Below, one piece after another: positions 46,396 to 55,311 of a stretch of 64,000 nt of DNA. The stretch's first letter is position 1, and every line of letters starts with the position of its first letter. The notes under the pieces are model-generated. The model was not told the origin of the DNA. It did not search any database and saw only the letters and a program-made list of their open reading frames with translations. The translations under genes and the position numbers were made by a program. Origin of the DNA: Eutrophobius brisbanensis (lineage in GTDB: Bacteria > Pseudomonadota > Gammaproteobacteria > Eutrophobiales > Eutrophobiaceae); the NCBI GenBank assembly GCA_038131795.1, contig JAYPQE010000002.1:124001-188000 (forward strand). The letters are read 5' to 3'.

Positions 46396-46734
46396 ATGGC
46401 AACATCAGCAACATTAAAATTTGTAAGAATTTCGCCGCAAAAATCACGACTCGTGGCTGATCAGATCAGAGGCCAGAGTGTGGAGAAGGCATTGAATATT
46501 CTTACCTTCAGTAACAAAAAGTCAGCATCCATTATTAAAAAGGTGCTGGAATCAGCCATTGCCAACGCTGAACATAATGATGGTGCTGATATTGACGAAT
46601 TAAAAGTTTCCAGGATATTTGTAAATCAGGGGCCAACGTTGAAACGTTTAAGACCCCGTGCACGTGGCCGGGCCGACAGACTCTTAAAGCCGACCAGTCA
46701 CATCACGATCACAGTAGAAGAACAGGATAACTAA
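46396..46734 (+). CDS. rplV: 50S ribosomal protein L22
   Basis: 112 aa. Lines the exit tunnel. KFVRISPQKSRLVADQIRG and the C-terminal loop GPTLKRLRPRARGRADRLLKP (macrolide-related loop, wild-type form by inspection) are clear. Confidence 0.98.
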   Translation: MATSATLKFVRISPQKSRLVADQIRGQSVEKALNILTFSNKKSASIIKKVLESAIANAEHNDGADIDELKVSRIFVNQGPTLKRLRPRARGRADRLLKPTSHITITVEEQDN

Positions 46735-46738
46735 TCAC

Positions 46739-47413
46739 ATGGGGCAAAAGGTACATCCAACTGGAATACGTCTGGGAATTATAAAAGACTGGACATCCAC
46801 CTGGTATGCAAATTCACAGAACTATGCGAACTATTTGCATACTGATCTGGAGGTTAGAAAGTATCTGCGTGATAAATTATCCCATGCATCCGTCAGCCGG
46901 ATACAGATTGAACGGCCGGCAAATAATGCCAAGGTGATCATCCATACTGCACGTCCAGGTATCGTTATTGGTAAGAAAGGTGAAGATATCGAGAAATTAA
47001 GATTTGATATCTCAAAACGTATGGGTGTACCTGCAACTGTCAGTGTAGAAGAAATCAGGAAGCCAGAGCTCGACGCACAGTTGGTTGCCGAATCAGTAGC
47101 TCAGCAGATTGAGAGAAGAATTATGTTCAGGCGCGCTATGAAGCGTGCTGTGACCAATACCATGCGACTTGGTGCGTTAGGTATGAAAATAAATGTTTCA
47201 GGCCGTTTGAATGGAGCTGAGATTGCACGTTCAGAATGGTACCGTGAAGGCCGAGTACCATTACATACTTTGCGTGCTGATATTGATTATGCAACTGCAG
47301 AATCTGCCACAACCTATGGCATTATCGGCGTCAAAGTCTGGATCTTTAAAGGAGAAGTATTCGGAAACGAAAAGCCTGAGGAAGAAGAAGCAACAACTTC
47401 ACAGGCGCAATAG
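46739..47413 (+). CDS. rpsC: 30S ribosomal protein S3
   Basis: 224 aa. GQKVHPTGIRLGIIKDW start, KH type II domain with GIVIGKKGEDIEKLR, and the C-terminal domain AMGLGALGMK-like segment TMRLGALGMKINVSGRL. The last 20 residues are acidic. Only 4 bases after rplV. Confidence 0.98.
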   Translation: MGQKVHPTGIRLGIIKDWTSTWYANSQNYANYLHTDLEVRKYLRDKLSHASVSRIQIERPANNAKVIIHTARPGIVIGKKGEDIEKLRFDISKRMGVPATVSVEEIRKPELDAQLVAESVAQQIERRIMFRRAMKRAVTNTMRLGALGMKINVSGRLNGAEIARSEWYREGRVPLHTLRADIDYATAESATTYGIIGVKVWIFKGEVFGNEKPEEEEATTSQAQ

Positions 47414-47426
47414 CTGGAATTTAAAA

Positions 47427-47840
47427 ATGTTACAACCTAAGAAGACAAAATTCAGGAAACAGCAAAAGGGTAAAAACCGTGGGCTTGCGACCGTTGGTAA
47501 TAAGGTGAGCTTTGGTGATTATGCTCTTAAAGCTACAACCCGTGGGCGAATAACCGCCAGGCAGATAGAAGCGGCAAGGCGTACCATTACCCGGCACATT
47601 AAACGTGGCGGTAAGTTGTGGATAAGGGTATTCCCCGATAAGCCGATTACCAAAAAACCTCTGGAAGTTCGACAGGGTAAAGGTAAGGGTAATGTTGAAT
47701 ACTGGGTGGCATTAATCCAGCCTGGTCGTGTCTTGTATGAGATCGAGGGTATTCCCGAAGATCTTGCACGTGAGGCTTTCACCCTGGCCGCGGCCAAGTT
47801 ACCCGTTAAAACAACGTTTGTCAGCAGGACGGTGATGTGA
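47427..47840 (+). CDS. rplP: 50S ribosomal protein L16
   Basis: 137 aa from ATG 47427, giving the standard MLQPKKTKFRKQQKGKNRG start. The same frame is open back to 47211 inside rpsC, but that extension is out of frame with S3 and unrelated to L16. Also seen: LKATTRGRITARQIEAARR and GKGKGNVEYWVALIQPG. Confidence 0.98.
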   Translation: MLQPKKTKFRKQQKGKNRGLATVGNKVSFGDYALKATTRGRITARQIEAARRTITRHIKRGGKLWIRVFPDKPITKKPLEVRQGKGKGNVEYWVALIQPGRVLYEIEGIPEDLAREAFTLAAAKLPVKTTFVSRTVM

Positions 47841-48037
47841 TGAAAGCTGTTGATTTAAGAGGCAAAACAGCAGAAGAATTACAGACCCTGCTGCTGGATT
47901 TGAACCGAGAGAAATTTAATCTTCGTATGCAACAAGGTAGTGGGCAACTGAGCAATCCCAGCCAAATGAAATCAGTGCGTCGGGATATCGCCAGAATTAA
48001 GACAGTTTTAACCGAGATGGAAAAGAGTAGCGGCTAA
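47840..48037 (+). CDS. rpmC: 50S ribosomal protein L29
   Basis: 65 aa helical hairpin at the tunnel exit. ATG 47840 shares one base with the rplP stop (TGATG); a GTG one codon earlier is an alternative. LRGKTAEELQTLLLDLNREKFNLRMQ and ARIKTVL are typical. Confidence 0.96.
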   Translation: MKAVDLRGKTAEELQTLLLDLNREKFNLRMQQGSGQLSNPSQMKSVRRDIARIKTVLTEMEKSSG

Positions 48038-48297
48038 TGAGTGAGACAAAAAGTATACCCAGGACTTTAACAGGTACTGTAGTAAGTACCAAGATGGACC
48101 GTTCAATTTCAGTTTCCATTGAACGGTTGGTAAGACATCCGGTATATGACAAATACATCAGGCGGTCAACAAAGTTGCTGGCGCACGATGAAAATAATGA
48201 ATGCAATGAAGGCGATATCGTTGTCATTGAATCAACCAGGCCTATTTCAAAAAGAAAATCCTGGCGATTACAAAAAATAGTTACCCGGGCAGAATAA
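48037..48297 (+). CDS. rpsQ: 30S ribosomal protein S17
   Basis: 86 aa. The ATG shares its A with the rpmC stop (TAATG), indicating coupling. OB-fold protein with LTGTVVSTKMDRSISVSIERLVRHPVYDKYI and GDIVVIESTRPISKRKSW (shortened here). Confidence 0.98.
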   Translation: MSETKSIPRTLTGTVVSTKMDRSISVSIERLVRHPVYDKYIRRSTKLLAHDENNECNEGDIVVIESTRPISKRKSWRLQKIVTRAE

Positions 48298-48327
48298 GCT
48301 GGGTCTTGGAAAGGACGGAGAGATCAG

Positions 48328-48696
48328 ATGATACAGATGCAATCAACATTAGACGCGGCCGATAACAGCGGCGCCCGTCGTCTTATGTGTGTAAAAGTCC
48401 TGGGTGGTTCCAAACGTCGGTATGCCGGTGTGGGAGACATAATTAAGGTTAGCGTTAAGGATGCTATACCAAGAGGCAGAGTTAAAAAAGGTGAGTTATA
48501 TAATGCCGTAGTTGTCAGAACACGAAAAGGTGTGCGACGTCCAGACGGTTCGTTAATCCGCTTTGATAGTAATGCTGCTGTATTACTAAGCAATCAGTTG
48601 CAACCAATTGGGACTCGAATTTTTGGGCCCGTGACCAGGGAGTTGAGAGGGGAAAAATTCATGAAGATTATTTCTCTTGCTCCTGAGGTTCTTTAA
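48328..48696 (+). CDS. rplN: 50S ribosomal protein L14
   Basis: 122 aa. First gene of the spc series: MIQMQSTLDAADNSGARRLMC, then RYAGVGDIIKVSVKDAIPRG and the C-terminal FGPVTRELRGEKFMKIISLAPEVL. A GGACGGAGAG ribosome site precedes the ATG. Confidence 0.98.
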   Translation: MIQMQSTLDAADNSGARRLMCVKVLGGSKRRYAGVGDIIKVSVKDAIPRGRVKKGELYNAVVVRTRKGVRRPDGSLIRFDSNAAVLLSNQLQPIGTRIFGPVTRELRGEKFMKIISLAPEVL

Positions 48697-48713
48697 TTAA
48701 AGATTGAAACGAA

Positions 48714-49034
48714 ATGAATAGAATTAAAAAAGGGGATGAAGTGGTCGTGATTGCCGGGAAAGATAAAGGCAAGCGTGGCACTGTCCTGAAAATTGTAAAT
48801 GAACTGCATGCTGTTGTAGTAGAAAATATCAATATGGCTAAACGGCATACAAAAGGTAATCCAATGCAGGGAACTGCAGGTGGTATTGTTGAAAAAGAGA
48901 TGCCAATACATATGTCAAATATTGCTATATGGAACCCGGTATTAAATCAACCGGACAGGATAGGTATCAGAACACTTGAAGACGGTAAGAAAGTTCGATT
49001 TTTCAAGAAGAATAATGAAGTCGTCGACGTATAA
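48714..49034 (+). CDS. rplX: 50S ribosomal protein L24
   Basis: 106 aa with an N-terminal KOW motif (KKGDEVVVIAGKDKGKRGTVLKI) and the C-terminal part beginning MPIHMSNIAIWNP. Assembly-initiator protein of the 50S subunit. Confidence 0.98.
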   Translation: MNRIKKGDEVVVIAGKDKGKRGTVLKIVNELHAVVVENINMAKRHTKGNPMQGTAGGIVEKEMPIHMSNIAIWNPVLNQPDRIGIRTLEDGKKVRFFKKNNEVVDV

Positions 49035-49059
49035 ATTGTAACAAGTTGAAGATAAAAGA

Positions 49060-49599
49060 ATGAGCAGATTACAGCAATTTTATAAGGACAATGTGATTAA
49101 GGAGTTAACCGATAAGTTTGGTTATAACTCCATCATGCAGGTGCCCCGTATTACTAAAATTACACTTAATATGGGACTGGGTGAGGCCGTTACTAATAAA
49201 AAAATTATAGAAAACGCTGTATCCGATATGGAAAAGATTTCGGGGCAAAAACCAGTTGTAACGACTGCCAGGCAATCTGTCTCTAATTTTAAAATTCGGG
49301 ACGGCTATCCTATCGGTTGTAAAGTGACACTGAGACGGGAGCGCATGTATGAATTTCTTGACCGGTTAATATCTATCGCGATTCCAAGAATCAGGGATTT
49401 CAGGGGCCTTAATAATAAATCCTTTGATGGGCGTGGAAATTACAGCATGGGCATTAAGGAACAGATAATTTTTCCAGAAATAGATTATGACAAGATCGAT
49501 ACATTGAGGGGTATGGATATAACCATATCAACTTCTGCAAAATCTGATGAAGAAGCTCGTGCTTTATTAGCTGCATTTAAATTTCCACTGAGGACATAG
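49060..49599 (+). CDS. rplE: 50S ribosomal protein L5
   Basis: 179 aa; binds 5S rRNA. YNSIMQVPRITKITLNMGLGEA near the N-terminus (quoted in part), KPVVTTARQSVSNFKIRDGYPIG and GMDITISTSAKSDEEARALL at the C-terminus. Followed by rpsN after 5 bases. Confidence 0.98.
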   Translation: MSRLQQFYKDNVIKELTDKFGYNSIMQVPRITKITLNMGLGEAVTNKKIIENAVSDMEKISGQKPVVTTARQSVSNFKIRDGYPIGCKVTLRRERMYEFLDRLISIAIPRIRDFRGLNNKSFDGRGNYSMGIKEQIIFPEIDYDKIDTLRGMDITISTSAKSDEEARALLAAFKFPLRT

Positions 49600-49604
49600 G
49601 AACT

Positions 49605-49910
49605 ATGGCAAAACTATCAATGATTAACCGCGAGAAAAAACGTGCTCGCTTGGTAGTGAAATATGCGGACAAGCGGAGTGCATTGAAGGCAAAGATTAAA
49701 GATATGTCATTAAGCGAAGAGGAACGACTGACAGCCAGGATACAGCTAAACAAAATGCCGCGCGATGCTAGCGCATCCCGCATGCGTAACAGATGTGCGC
49801 TAACAGGTCGGCCACATGGTTATTACAGGAAGTTTGGGTTAAGTAGAAATAAATTACGTGAGGCAGCCATGCGGGGAGATATACCCGGATTGGTGAAAGC
49901 CAGTTGGTAA
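49605..49910 (+). CDS. rpsN: 30S ribosomal protein S14 (zinc-independent long form)
   Basis: 101 aa, the long C-minus form: the region that holds CxxC pairs in zinc-binding S14 here reads RNRCALTGRPHGYYRKFGLSR with a single Cys. MAKLSMINREKKRARL start. The 44-base spacer after it carries the words CAAGTTATAAGTAACAAG seen in the repeats near tuf. Confidence 0.98.
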   Translation: MAKLSMINREKKRARLVVKYADKRSALKAKIKDMSLSEEERLTARIQLNKMPRDASASRMRNRCALTGRPHGYYRKFGLSRNKLREAAMRGDIPGLVKASW

Positions 49911-49954
49911 TTACATTCGCAAGTTATAAGTAACAAGAAATAAGAGAAAACGAT

Positions 49955-50350
49955 ATGAGTTTGCAGGATCCAATTTCAGATATGTTAACCAGAATGCGTA
50001 ATGCGCAGGCGCGTTCCATGAAGAATGTGAGCATGCCTTCATCAAAGCAGAAGGTTCATATAGCGAAAATCCTGCAGGAAGAAGGTTTTATTACAGGATA
50101 TGAAACAGAGCAAAATGGTCCCAAAACAACATTGACCATTGAGCTTAAGTATTATGAAGGCAAGCCGGTGATTGAGATGTTAAAGCGTATCAGTCGCCCC
50201 AGTCTTCGAAGATATAGCAAAAGTGATGAAATAATAAAAGTTAAGGACGGATTAGGTGTTGCTATCGTCTCTACCTCCAAGGGTGTGATGACTGACAAGT
50301 CAGCCAGAGCACAAGGTATAGGTGGAGAGGTGATTTGCATCGTTGCCTGA
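49955..50350 (+). CDS. rpsH: 30S ribosomal protein S8
   Basis: 131 aa; in E. coli also the translational repressor of the spc operon. DPISDMLTRMRNAQ start and the C-terminal VSTSKGVMTDKSARAQGIGGEVICIV. Preceded by a short spacer with CAAG/ATAAGT words (49918-49937). Confidence 0.98.
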   Translation: MSLQDPISDMLTRMRNAQARSMKNVSMPSSKQKVHIAKILQEEGFITGYETEQNGPKTTLTIELKYYEGKPVIEMLKRISRPSLRRYSKSDEIIKVKDGLGVAIVSTSKGVMTDKSARAQGIGGEVICIVA

Positions 50351-50360
50351 TGGTGAAACT

Positions 50361-50894
50361 ATGTCGAGAATTGCAAATAAGCCAATAAACCTGCCTTCGG
50401 GTGTTGAAGTCAACATTGCTGATAACACTATACGTGTGAAGGGTAAAAATGGAGAGCTGTCCTGCAGTTATTCAGAAGACGTGAATGTTGCTCAGGAAGA
50501 AAGCCAGATAACCATATCGGTGGAGAAAGCTTCTAAAGAAGTTAAGGCATTATCAGGAACAACACGTGCCAATATTCAGAATATGGTCACGGGTGTGTCT
50601 GAAGGGTTTGAGAAAAAGCTGGATATAATTGGAGTTGGTTACCGTGCTGCAGCCCAGGGGAAGAAATTAAACCTTACCCTTGGTTTTTCCCATCCAGTTG
50701 AATTTCCGGTGCCGGAAGGAATAACAATAGAGACACCCAGTCAGACTGAGATCCTTATTAAAGGATGTGACAAACAACAGGTTGGTCAGGTTGCGGCTAA
50801 TATCCGCGCATACCGCCCACCTGAGCCATACAAAGGCAAGGGTGTTAAGTATTCTGATGAACGTATCATCAGGAAAGAAGCCAAGAAAGCTTAA
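50361..50894 (+). CDS. rplF: 50S ribosomal protein L6
   Basis: 177 aa from ATG 50361 (MSRIANKPINLPSGVEV); an upstream in-frame start at 50343 overlapping rpsH is rejected. Contains the signature PEPYKGKGVKYSDERIIRKEAKK near the C-terminus (quoted in part). Confidence 0.98.
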   Translation: MSRIANKPINLPSGVEVNIADNTIRVKGKNGELSCSYSEDVNVAQEESQITISVEKASKEVKALSGTTRANIQNMVTGVSEGFEKKLDIIGVGYRAAAQGKKLNLTLGFSHPVEFPVPEGITIETPSQTEILIKGCDKQQVGQVAANIRAYRPPEPYKGKGVKYSDERIIRKEAKKA

Positions 50895-50905
50895 TCGGGA
50901 TTAAC

Positions 50906-51259
50906 ATGAACAGGAAACAAGCAAGACTACGTCGTAGTAAAAAAGCCCGGGCACGGATTCGTTTGCTCGGTGTGAACCGTTTATGTGTGCATAAAACGCC
51001 AAGGCATATCTATGCGCAGATTGTTTCAACGGACAATCAGAAAATTGTTACCAGTGCATCTACAGTAGATAAAGAGCTTAGAGATAAGGTCAAGCATGGT
51101 GGTAATAAAGATGCAGCTATCATAGTTGGTCAGGCTCTTGCTGAAAGAGCAAAGCAGGTCGGAGTAACAAAAGTGGCATTTGATCGCTCAGGTTTTAAAT
51201 ACCATGGCAGGATTAAGGCATTAGCTGATGCTGCTAGAGAAAACGGAATCGAATTTTAG
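50906..51259 (+). CDS. rplR: 50S ribosomal protein L18
   Basis: 117 aa; binds 5S rRNA together with L5. RRSKKARARIRLLGVNRLCVHKT in the N-terminal half (quoted in part) and FDRSGFKYHGRIKALADAARE at the C-terminus identify it. Confidence 0.98.
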   Translation: MNRKQARLRRSKKARARIRLLGVNRLCVHKTPRHIYAQIVSTDNQKIVTSASTVDKELRDKVKHGGNKDAAIIVGQALAERAKQVGVTKVAFDRSGFKYHGRIKALADAARENGIEF

Positions 51260-51268
51260 GAAATAATT

Positions 51269-51778
51269 ATGGCATTATCAGAATCGTTTACTGGAAATGA
51301 AGAACTGCTTGAAAAGCTGGTGGCAGTTAACCGGGTGGCCAAGGTAGTTAAAGGTGGTCGAATATTCGGCTTTGCCGCATTAACTGTGGTAGGTGATGGT
51401 AATGGCAAAGTTGGTTTTGGTCGCGGAAAGGCAAGAGAAGTACCGGTTGCAATCCAGAAGGCCATGGACAAGGCAAGGCGTAATATGGTCAGCGTACCAT
51501 TAACAGACAATAACACCCTTCACTATCCAATAAATGCACGGCATGGAGCAGCCAAAGTGTATATGCAACCAGCTTCAGAAGGTACCGGTATCATTGCCGG
51601 TGGTCCTATGCGTGCTGTATTTGAATGTGTAGGTATTCATAACGTTTTGGCAAAATCAAATGGATCGACCAACCCGGTTAATGTAGTTATGGCTACAATT
51701 AAAGGGCTTGAGTCTATGAGTTCACCTGAGCAGATTGCTGCAAAGCGCGGTAAGACAGTGGAAGAAATTACAGGTTAA
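51269..51778 (+). CDS. rpsE: 30S ribosomal protein S5
   Basis: 169 aa. The N-terminal dsRNA-binding-like domain has RVAKVVKGGRIFGFAALTVVG and GKVGFGRGKAREVP; the C-terminal part has LAKSNGSTNPVNVVMATI. The decoding-accuracy region looks wild type. Confidence 0.98.
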   Translation: MALSESFTGNEELLEKLVAVNRVAKVVKGGRIFGFAALTVVGDGNGKVGFGRGKAREVPVAIQKAMDKARRNMVSVPLTDNNTLHYPINARHGAAKVYMQPASEGTGIIAGGPMRAVFECVGIHNVLAKSNGSTNPVNVVMATIKGLESMSSPEQIAAKRGKTVEEITG

Positions 51779-51781
51779 GAC

Positions 51782-51967
51782 ATGGCAGCAAAAAAAATAA
51801 AACTTACCTTGTTAAAGAGCGTGCACGGCAGGTTATCCGTTCACAAATCATGTGTGCGTGGATTGGGATTGAGAAAAATCCGCCATACCGTAATTGTCGA
51901 GGATACGCCGGAAAACCGCGGCATGATTAACAAGGTATCAGATATGTTATCTGTCGAGGAAGTTTAA
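51782..51967 (+). CDS. rpmD: 50S ribosomal protein L30
   Basis: 61 aa, normal length. KIKLTLLKSVHGRLSVHKSC and GLGLRKIRHTVIVEDTPENRGMI are typical. Its stop shares one base with the rplO start. Confidence 0.97.
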   Translation: MAAKKIKLTLLKSVHGRLSVHKSCVRGLGLRKIRHTVIVEDTPENRGMINKVSDMLSVEEV

Positions 51968-52398
51968 TGAGACTAAATACAATAAAACCAGCACCTGGTA
52001 CGAAGACTGCCCCGAAAAGGGTTGGACGAGGTATCGGGTCAGGTCTGGGCAAGACAGCAGGGCGAGGTCATAAAGGCCAGAAATCACGTTCCGGTGGTTT
52101 TCACAAGGTTGGCTTTGAAGGTGGTCAGATGCCAATTCAAAGGCGTTTGCCAAAAGTTGGATTCAATTCCTATATTGCCACTGTGACCGCCGAAGTAAGG
52201 CTGTCTGAATTGAACAAGGTCGATGCTGAAACGATTGATATCAATGCTTTGAAAAAAGCCAATGTAGTAACTAAAGGGACAAAGAACGTTAAGGTCTTTG
52301 CTTCCGGTGAAATTAACAAAGCTGTTAACCTGAAAGGAATCAGGGTCAGCAAAGGTGCCCGTGCAGCCATTGAGGCGGCCGGAGGAAAAATAGAGTAG
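51967..52398 (+). CDS. rplO: 50S ribosomal protein L15
   Basis: 143 aa. MRLNTIKPAPGTKTAPKRVGRGIGSG start (quoted in part), Gly/Lys-rich N-terminal arm GRGHKGQKSRSGG, then GGQMPIQRRLPKVGF. It precedes secY by 4 bases. Confidence 0.98.
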   Translation: MRLNTIKPAPGTKTAPKRVGRGIGSGLGKTAGRGHKGQKSRSGGFHKVGFEGGQMPIQRRLPKVGFNSYIATVTAEVRLSELNKVDAETIDINALKKANVVTKGTKNVKVFASGEINKAVNLKGIRVSKGARAAIEAAGGKIE

Positions 52399-52402
52399 TC
52401 AT

Positions 52403-53749
52403 ATGGCAACGTCACAGCAGGCATTACCAGGCGGACTGGGATCGTTAGCGCAACTCAAGGAGTTGCGTCAACGTCTGTTATTTGTCCTGTTTGCCTTGTT
52501 TGTCTTTAGAGTATGCTCTTTTATTCCGGTCCCTGGAATTAATCCTGAAGCTATGGCTCAGCTATTCGATCAGCAGAGCGGCACCATCATAGATATGTTT
52601 AACATGTTTTCCGGGGGGGCATTGGAAAGACTGTCCATCATTGCTCTGGGGATTATGCCTTATATTTCTGCATCCATTATCATGCAGCTTCTGAGCTTTA
52701 TAGATCCTAGATTGAAACAGTTACGTAAAGAAGGTGAAGCTGGACGTCGGAAAATCACCCAGTTCACTCGCTACGGTACAGTGTTTCTGGCAACCTTTCA
52801 GGCCATTGGTGTATCTATTGCCCTTGAAAGCCAGCAGGCCGGTGGAACAGGTGTCGTAATGGATCCAGGCTTTGGTTTCAGGTTGACCGCGGTAACTTCT
52901 CTTGTTACTGGTACTATGTTTTTGATGTGGTTGGGTGAGCAGATCACCGAGCGCGGTGTGGGGAATGGTATTTCCATGATTATTTTTGCCGGAATTGTGG
53001 CTGGTCTGCCATCAGCCATTGCCGGGACCATTGAGCTGGCCAGGACAGGTGAACTTCACATTCTCATGATGTTTGCTCTGTTTGTTTTAGCTATTGCGGT
53101 AACCGGGTTTGTCATCTTTGTAGAAAGGGGGCAACGGCGTATCACCGTTAATTATGCTAAACGTCAGGTAGGACGAAAGATGTATGCAGGTCAATCCAGT
53201 CACCTGCCTTTGAAATTAAATATGTCCGGTGTAATACCACCAATCTTTGCTTCCAGTATTATCTTGTTTCCTGCTACGTTAGCAGGCTGGTTTGGTCAGG
53301 GAGAAGGAACACGCTGGTTACAGAATATCGCTACCGTCATGCAGCCCGGCCAGTTAATTTATACCTTAATGTATGGGGCAGGTATCGTCTTCTTCTGTTT
53401 TTTCTATACTGCGATCGTATTTGATCCAAAAGAAACAGCAGATAATTTGAAGAAATCCGGCGCTTTTATACCTGGAATGCGGCCGGGAGAGCAGACGGCA
53501 AACTACCTGGACAGTGTCCTGACCCGACTTACCTTGTGTGGTGCGGTGTATATAACATTTGTCTGCCTGTTACCGGAATTTCTGATTTTACAATATAATG
53601 TGCCGTTTTATTTTGGCGGTACCTCATTACTGATTATTGTCGTTGTGGTCATGGACTTTATGGCGCAGGTTCAGGCTCATTTAATGTCACACCAGTATGA
53701 CGGCTTGCTAAAGAAGGCTAACCTGAAAAATTACAGTCGGCGTCGGTAA
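52403..53749 (+). CDS. secY: Preprotein translocase subunit SecY
   Basis: Channel-forming subunit of SecYEG, 448 aa with ten predicted membrane helices. Plug and pore features: PGINPEAM, MFSGGALERLSIIALGIMPYISASI, GNGISMIIFAGI, and the cytosolic loop NYAKRQVGRKMYAGQSSHLPLK that meets SecA and ribosomes. Sits between rplO and rpmJ as usual. Confidence 0.99.
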   Translation: MATSQQALPGGLGSLAQLKELRQRLLFVLFALFVFRVCSFIPVPGINPEAMAQLFDQQSGTIIDMFNMFSGGALERLSIIALGIMPYISASIIMQLLSFIDPRLKQLRKEGEAGRRKITQFTRYGTVFLATFQAIGVSIALESQQAGGTGVVMDPGFGFRLTAVTSLVTGTMFLMWLGEQITERGVGNGISMIIFAGIVAGLPSAIAGTIELARTGELHILMMFALFVLAIAVTGFVIFVERGQRRITVNYAKRQVGRKMYAGQSSHLPLKLNMSGVIPPIFASSIILFPATLAGWFGQGEGTRWLQNIATVMQPGQLIYTLMYGAGIVFFCFFYTAIVFDPKETADNLKKSGAFIPGMRPGEQTANYLDSVLTRLTLCGAVYITFVCLLPEFLILQYNVPFYFGGTSLLIIVVVVMDFMAQVQAHLMSHQYDGLLKKANLKNYSRRR

Positions 53750-53770
53750 TCCCAGGTAGAGGAAACAAAT

Positions 53771-53884
53771 ATGAAAGTTAGAGCATCAGTAAAACGAATT
53801 TGCAGATATTGCCGGATCATCAAGCGCAATCGGACTGTTCGGGTAATCTGTACAGACCCCAGACATAAACAACGCCAGGGATAA
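53771..53884 (+). CDS. rpmJ: 50S ribosomal protein L36 (zinc form)
   Basis: 37 aa: MKVRASVKRICRYCRIIKR at the start, VICTDPRHKQRQG at the end. Cys11, Cys14, Cys27 and His32 form the zinc site of the C-plus form. Too short for most ORF scans. It lies 21 bases after secY with a GAGG ribosome site and 17 bases before rpsM. Confidence 0.97.
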   Translation: MKVRASVKRICRYCRIIKRNRTVRVICTDPRHKQRQG

Positions 53885-53901
53885 CCGGGAGAGATTAGAA
53901 T

Positions 53902-54258
53902 ATGGCACGTATTGCAGGCGTAAATATTCCAGATAATAAGCATTTATCAATAGCTTTGACCTATGTTTATGGTATCGGGGTAACTCGTGCAAAAAGCATT
54001 TGTGAAGCTACAGGATTAAGTCCACAGACCAAGGTAAAAGACCTGGTTGAAGAAGAACTGGATAAAATTAGAAATGAAATCACCAATTATGAACTTGAGG
54101 GTGATCTTAGACGTAATGTGTCTATGAATATTAAACGATTGATGGATCTAGGTTGTTATCGTGGACAGCGGCATCGTAGAGGGTTGCCAGTAAGAGGACA
54201 ACAGACCCAGACCAATGCAAGGACTAGAAAAGGTCCACGCCGAGCAATTAAAAAATAA
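53902..54258 (+). CDS. rpsM: 30S ribosomal protein S13
   Basis: 118 aa. ARIAGVNIPDNKHLSIALTYVYGIG start (quoted in part), LRRNVSMNIKRLMDLGCYRGQRHRRGLPVRGQ in the C-terminal half, and the basic tail contacting tRNA. First gene of the alpha series. Confidence 0.98.
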   Translation: MARIAGVNIPDNKHLSIALTYVYGIGVTRAKSICEATGLSPQTKVKDLVEEELDKIRNEITNYELEGDLRRNVSMNIKRLMDLGCYRGQRHRRGLPVRGQQTQTNARTRKGPRRAIKK

Positions 54259-54270
54259 AACAGGTTACAT

Positions 54271-54657
54271 ATGGCAAAAGTTAGAACGACAAAGAAGAAA
54301 GTTAAGAAGACGGTACTTGATGGTGTGGCGCATATCCATGCGTCATTCAACAATACCATCATTACCATTTCCGACAGACAAGGAAACGCACTGTGCTGGG
54401 CAACATCCGGTGGCAGCGGTTTCCGGGGTTCAAGAAAAAGTACGCCATTTGCTGCACAGGTTGCTGCCCAGGCTGCTGGCGAAAAGGCCCAGGAATATGG
54501 TCTTAAAAATCTGGAGGTCAATATTAAGGGGCCAGGACCAGGTCGTGAATCTGCTGTCCGGGCACTTAACGCCCTTGGCTTCAAAATAACCAACATAACC
54601 GACGTTACTCCCGTACCTCATAATGGGTGTAGACCGCCCAAGCGGCGACGGGTCTAG
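54271..54657 (+). CDS. rpsK: 30S ribosomal protein S11
   Basis: 128 aa. HIHASFNNTIITISDRQGNAL and FRGSRKSTPFAAQVAA are diagnostic, with the conserved C-terminus DVTPVPHNGCRPPKRRRV. Confidence 0.98.
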   Translation: MAKVRTTKKKVKKTVLDGVAHIHASFNNTIITISDRQGNALCWATSGGSGFRGSRKSTPFAAQVAAQAAGEKAQEYGLKNLEVNIKGPGPGRESAVRALNALGFKITNITDVTPVPHNGCRPPKRRRV

Positions 54658-54669
54658 GGGAGAGGACAT

Positions 54670-55290
54670 ATGGCACGTTATATTGGACCAAAATGTAAAT
54701 TAAGCCGAAGAGAAGGCACCGATCTCCTGTTAAAGAGTCGGGCACGGCCAATTGAAAGTAAATGTCAGATAGACAAGACCCCCGGTGAACATGGTGGCAA
54801 AGCCAAGCGTCTGTCTGACTATGCAATGCAGCTCAGAGAAAAACAAAAATTACGGAGAATTTACGGCGTACTGGAAAAGCAGTTTCGTAAATACTATAAA
54901 GAAGCAGCAAGGCGCAAGGGTTCCACTGGAGAGATTTTGCTCCAGATCCTTGAATCAAGACTGGACAATGTAGTTTACCGCATGGGATTTGGTAGTACCC
55001 GTAATGAAGCCCGGCAACTGGTTAGCCACAGAGCAATACTGGTCAATGGCAAGAGTGTCAATGTACCGTCATATGAGGTTCAACCAAATGATGAGATTCA
55101 AATCCGTGAAAAATCACGGAAGCAATTAAGAATACAGGACGCACTGAATGTAGCAGAACAATACGGGTTGCCGGAATGGGTAGAAGTAGACCCAAAGAAA
55201 ATGACTGGTGTATTCAAGCAGGTACCTGACAGAAGTGACTTGCCATCAGAGATAAATGAACAACTCGTTGTTGAGCTTTACTCCAAGTAA
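54670..55290 (+). CDS. rpsD: 30S ribosomal protein S4
   Basis: 206 aa, assembly initiator and, in E. coli, repressor of the alpha operon. MARYIGPKCKLSRREGTDL start, the S4 RNA-binding domain LESRLDNVVYRMGFGSTRNEARQLVSHRAI (quoted here as a motif in part) and PSEINEQLVVELYSK end. Confidence 0.98.
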   Translation: MARYIGPKCKLSRREGTDLLLKSRARPIESKCQIDKTPGEHGGKAKRLSDYAMQLREKQKLRRIYGVLEKQFRKYYKEAARRKGSTGEILLQILESRLDNVVYRMGFGSTRNEARQLVSHRAILVNGKSVNVPSYEVQPNDEIQIREKSRKQLRIQDALNVAEQYGLPEWVEVDPKKMTGVFKQVPDRSDLPSEINEQLVVELYSK

Positions 55291-55311
55291 GCAGATATAG
55301 GAAAAGTACCG

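Noticed and set aside
47211..47840. Long upstream extension of the L16 gene
   Set aside because: The extra 72 codons lie in another frame of rpsC. L16 has an invariant start at 47427.
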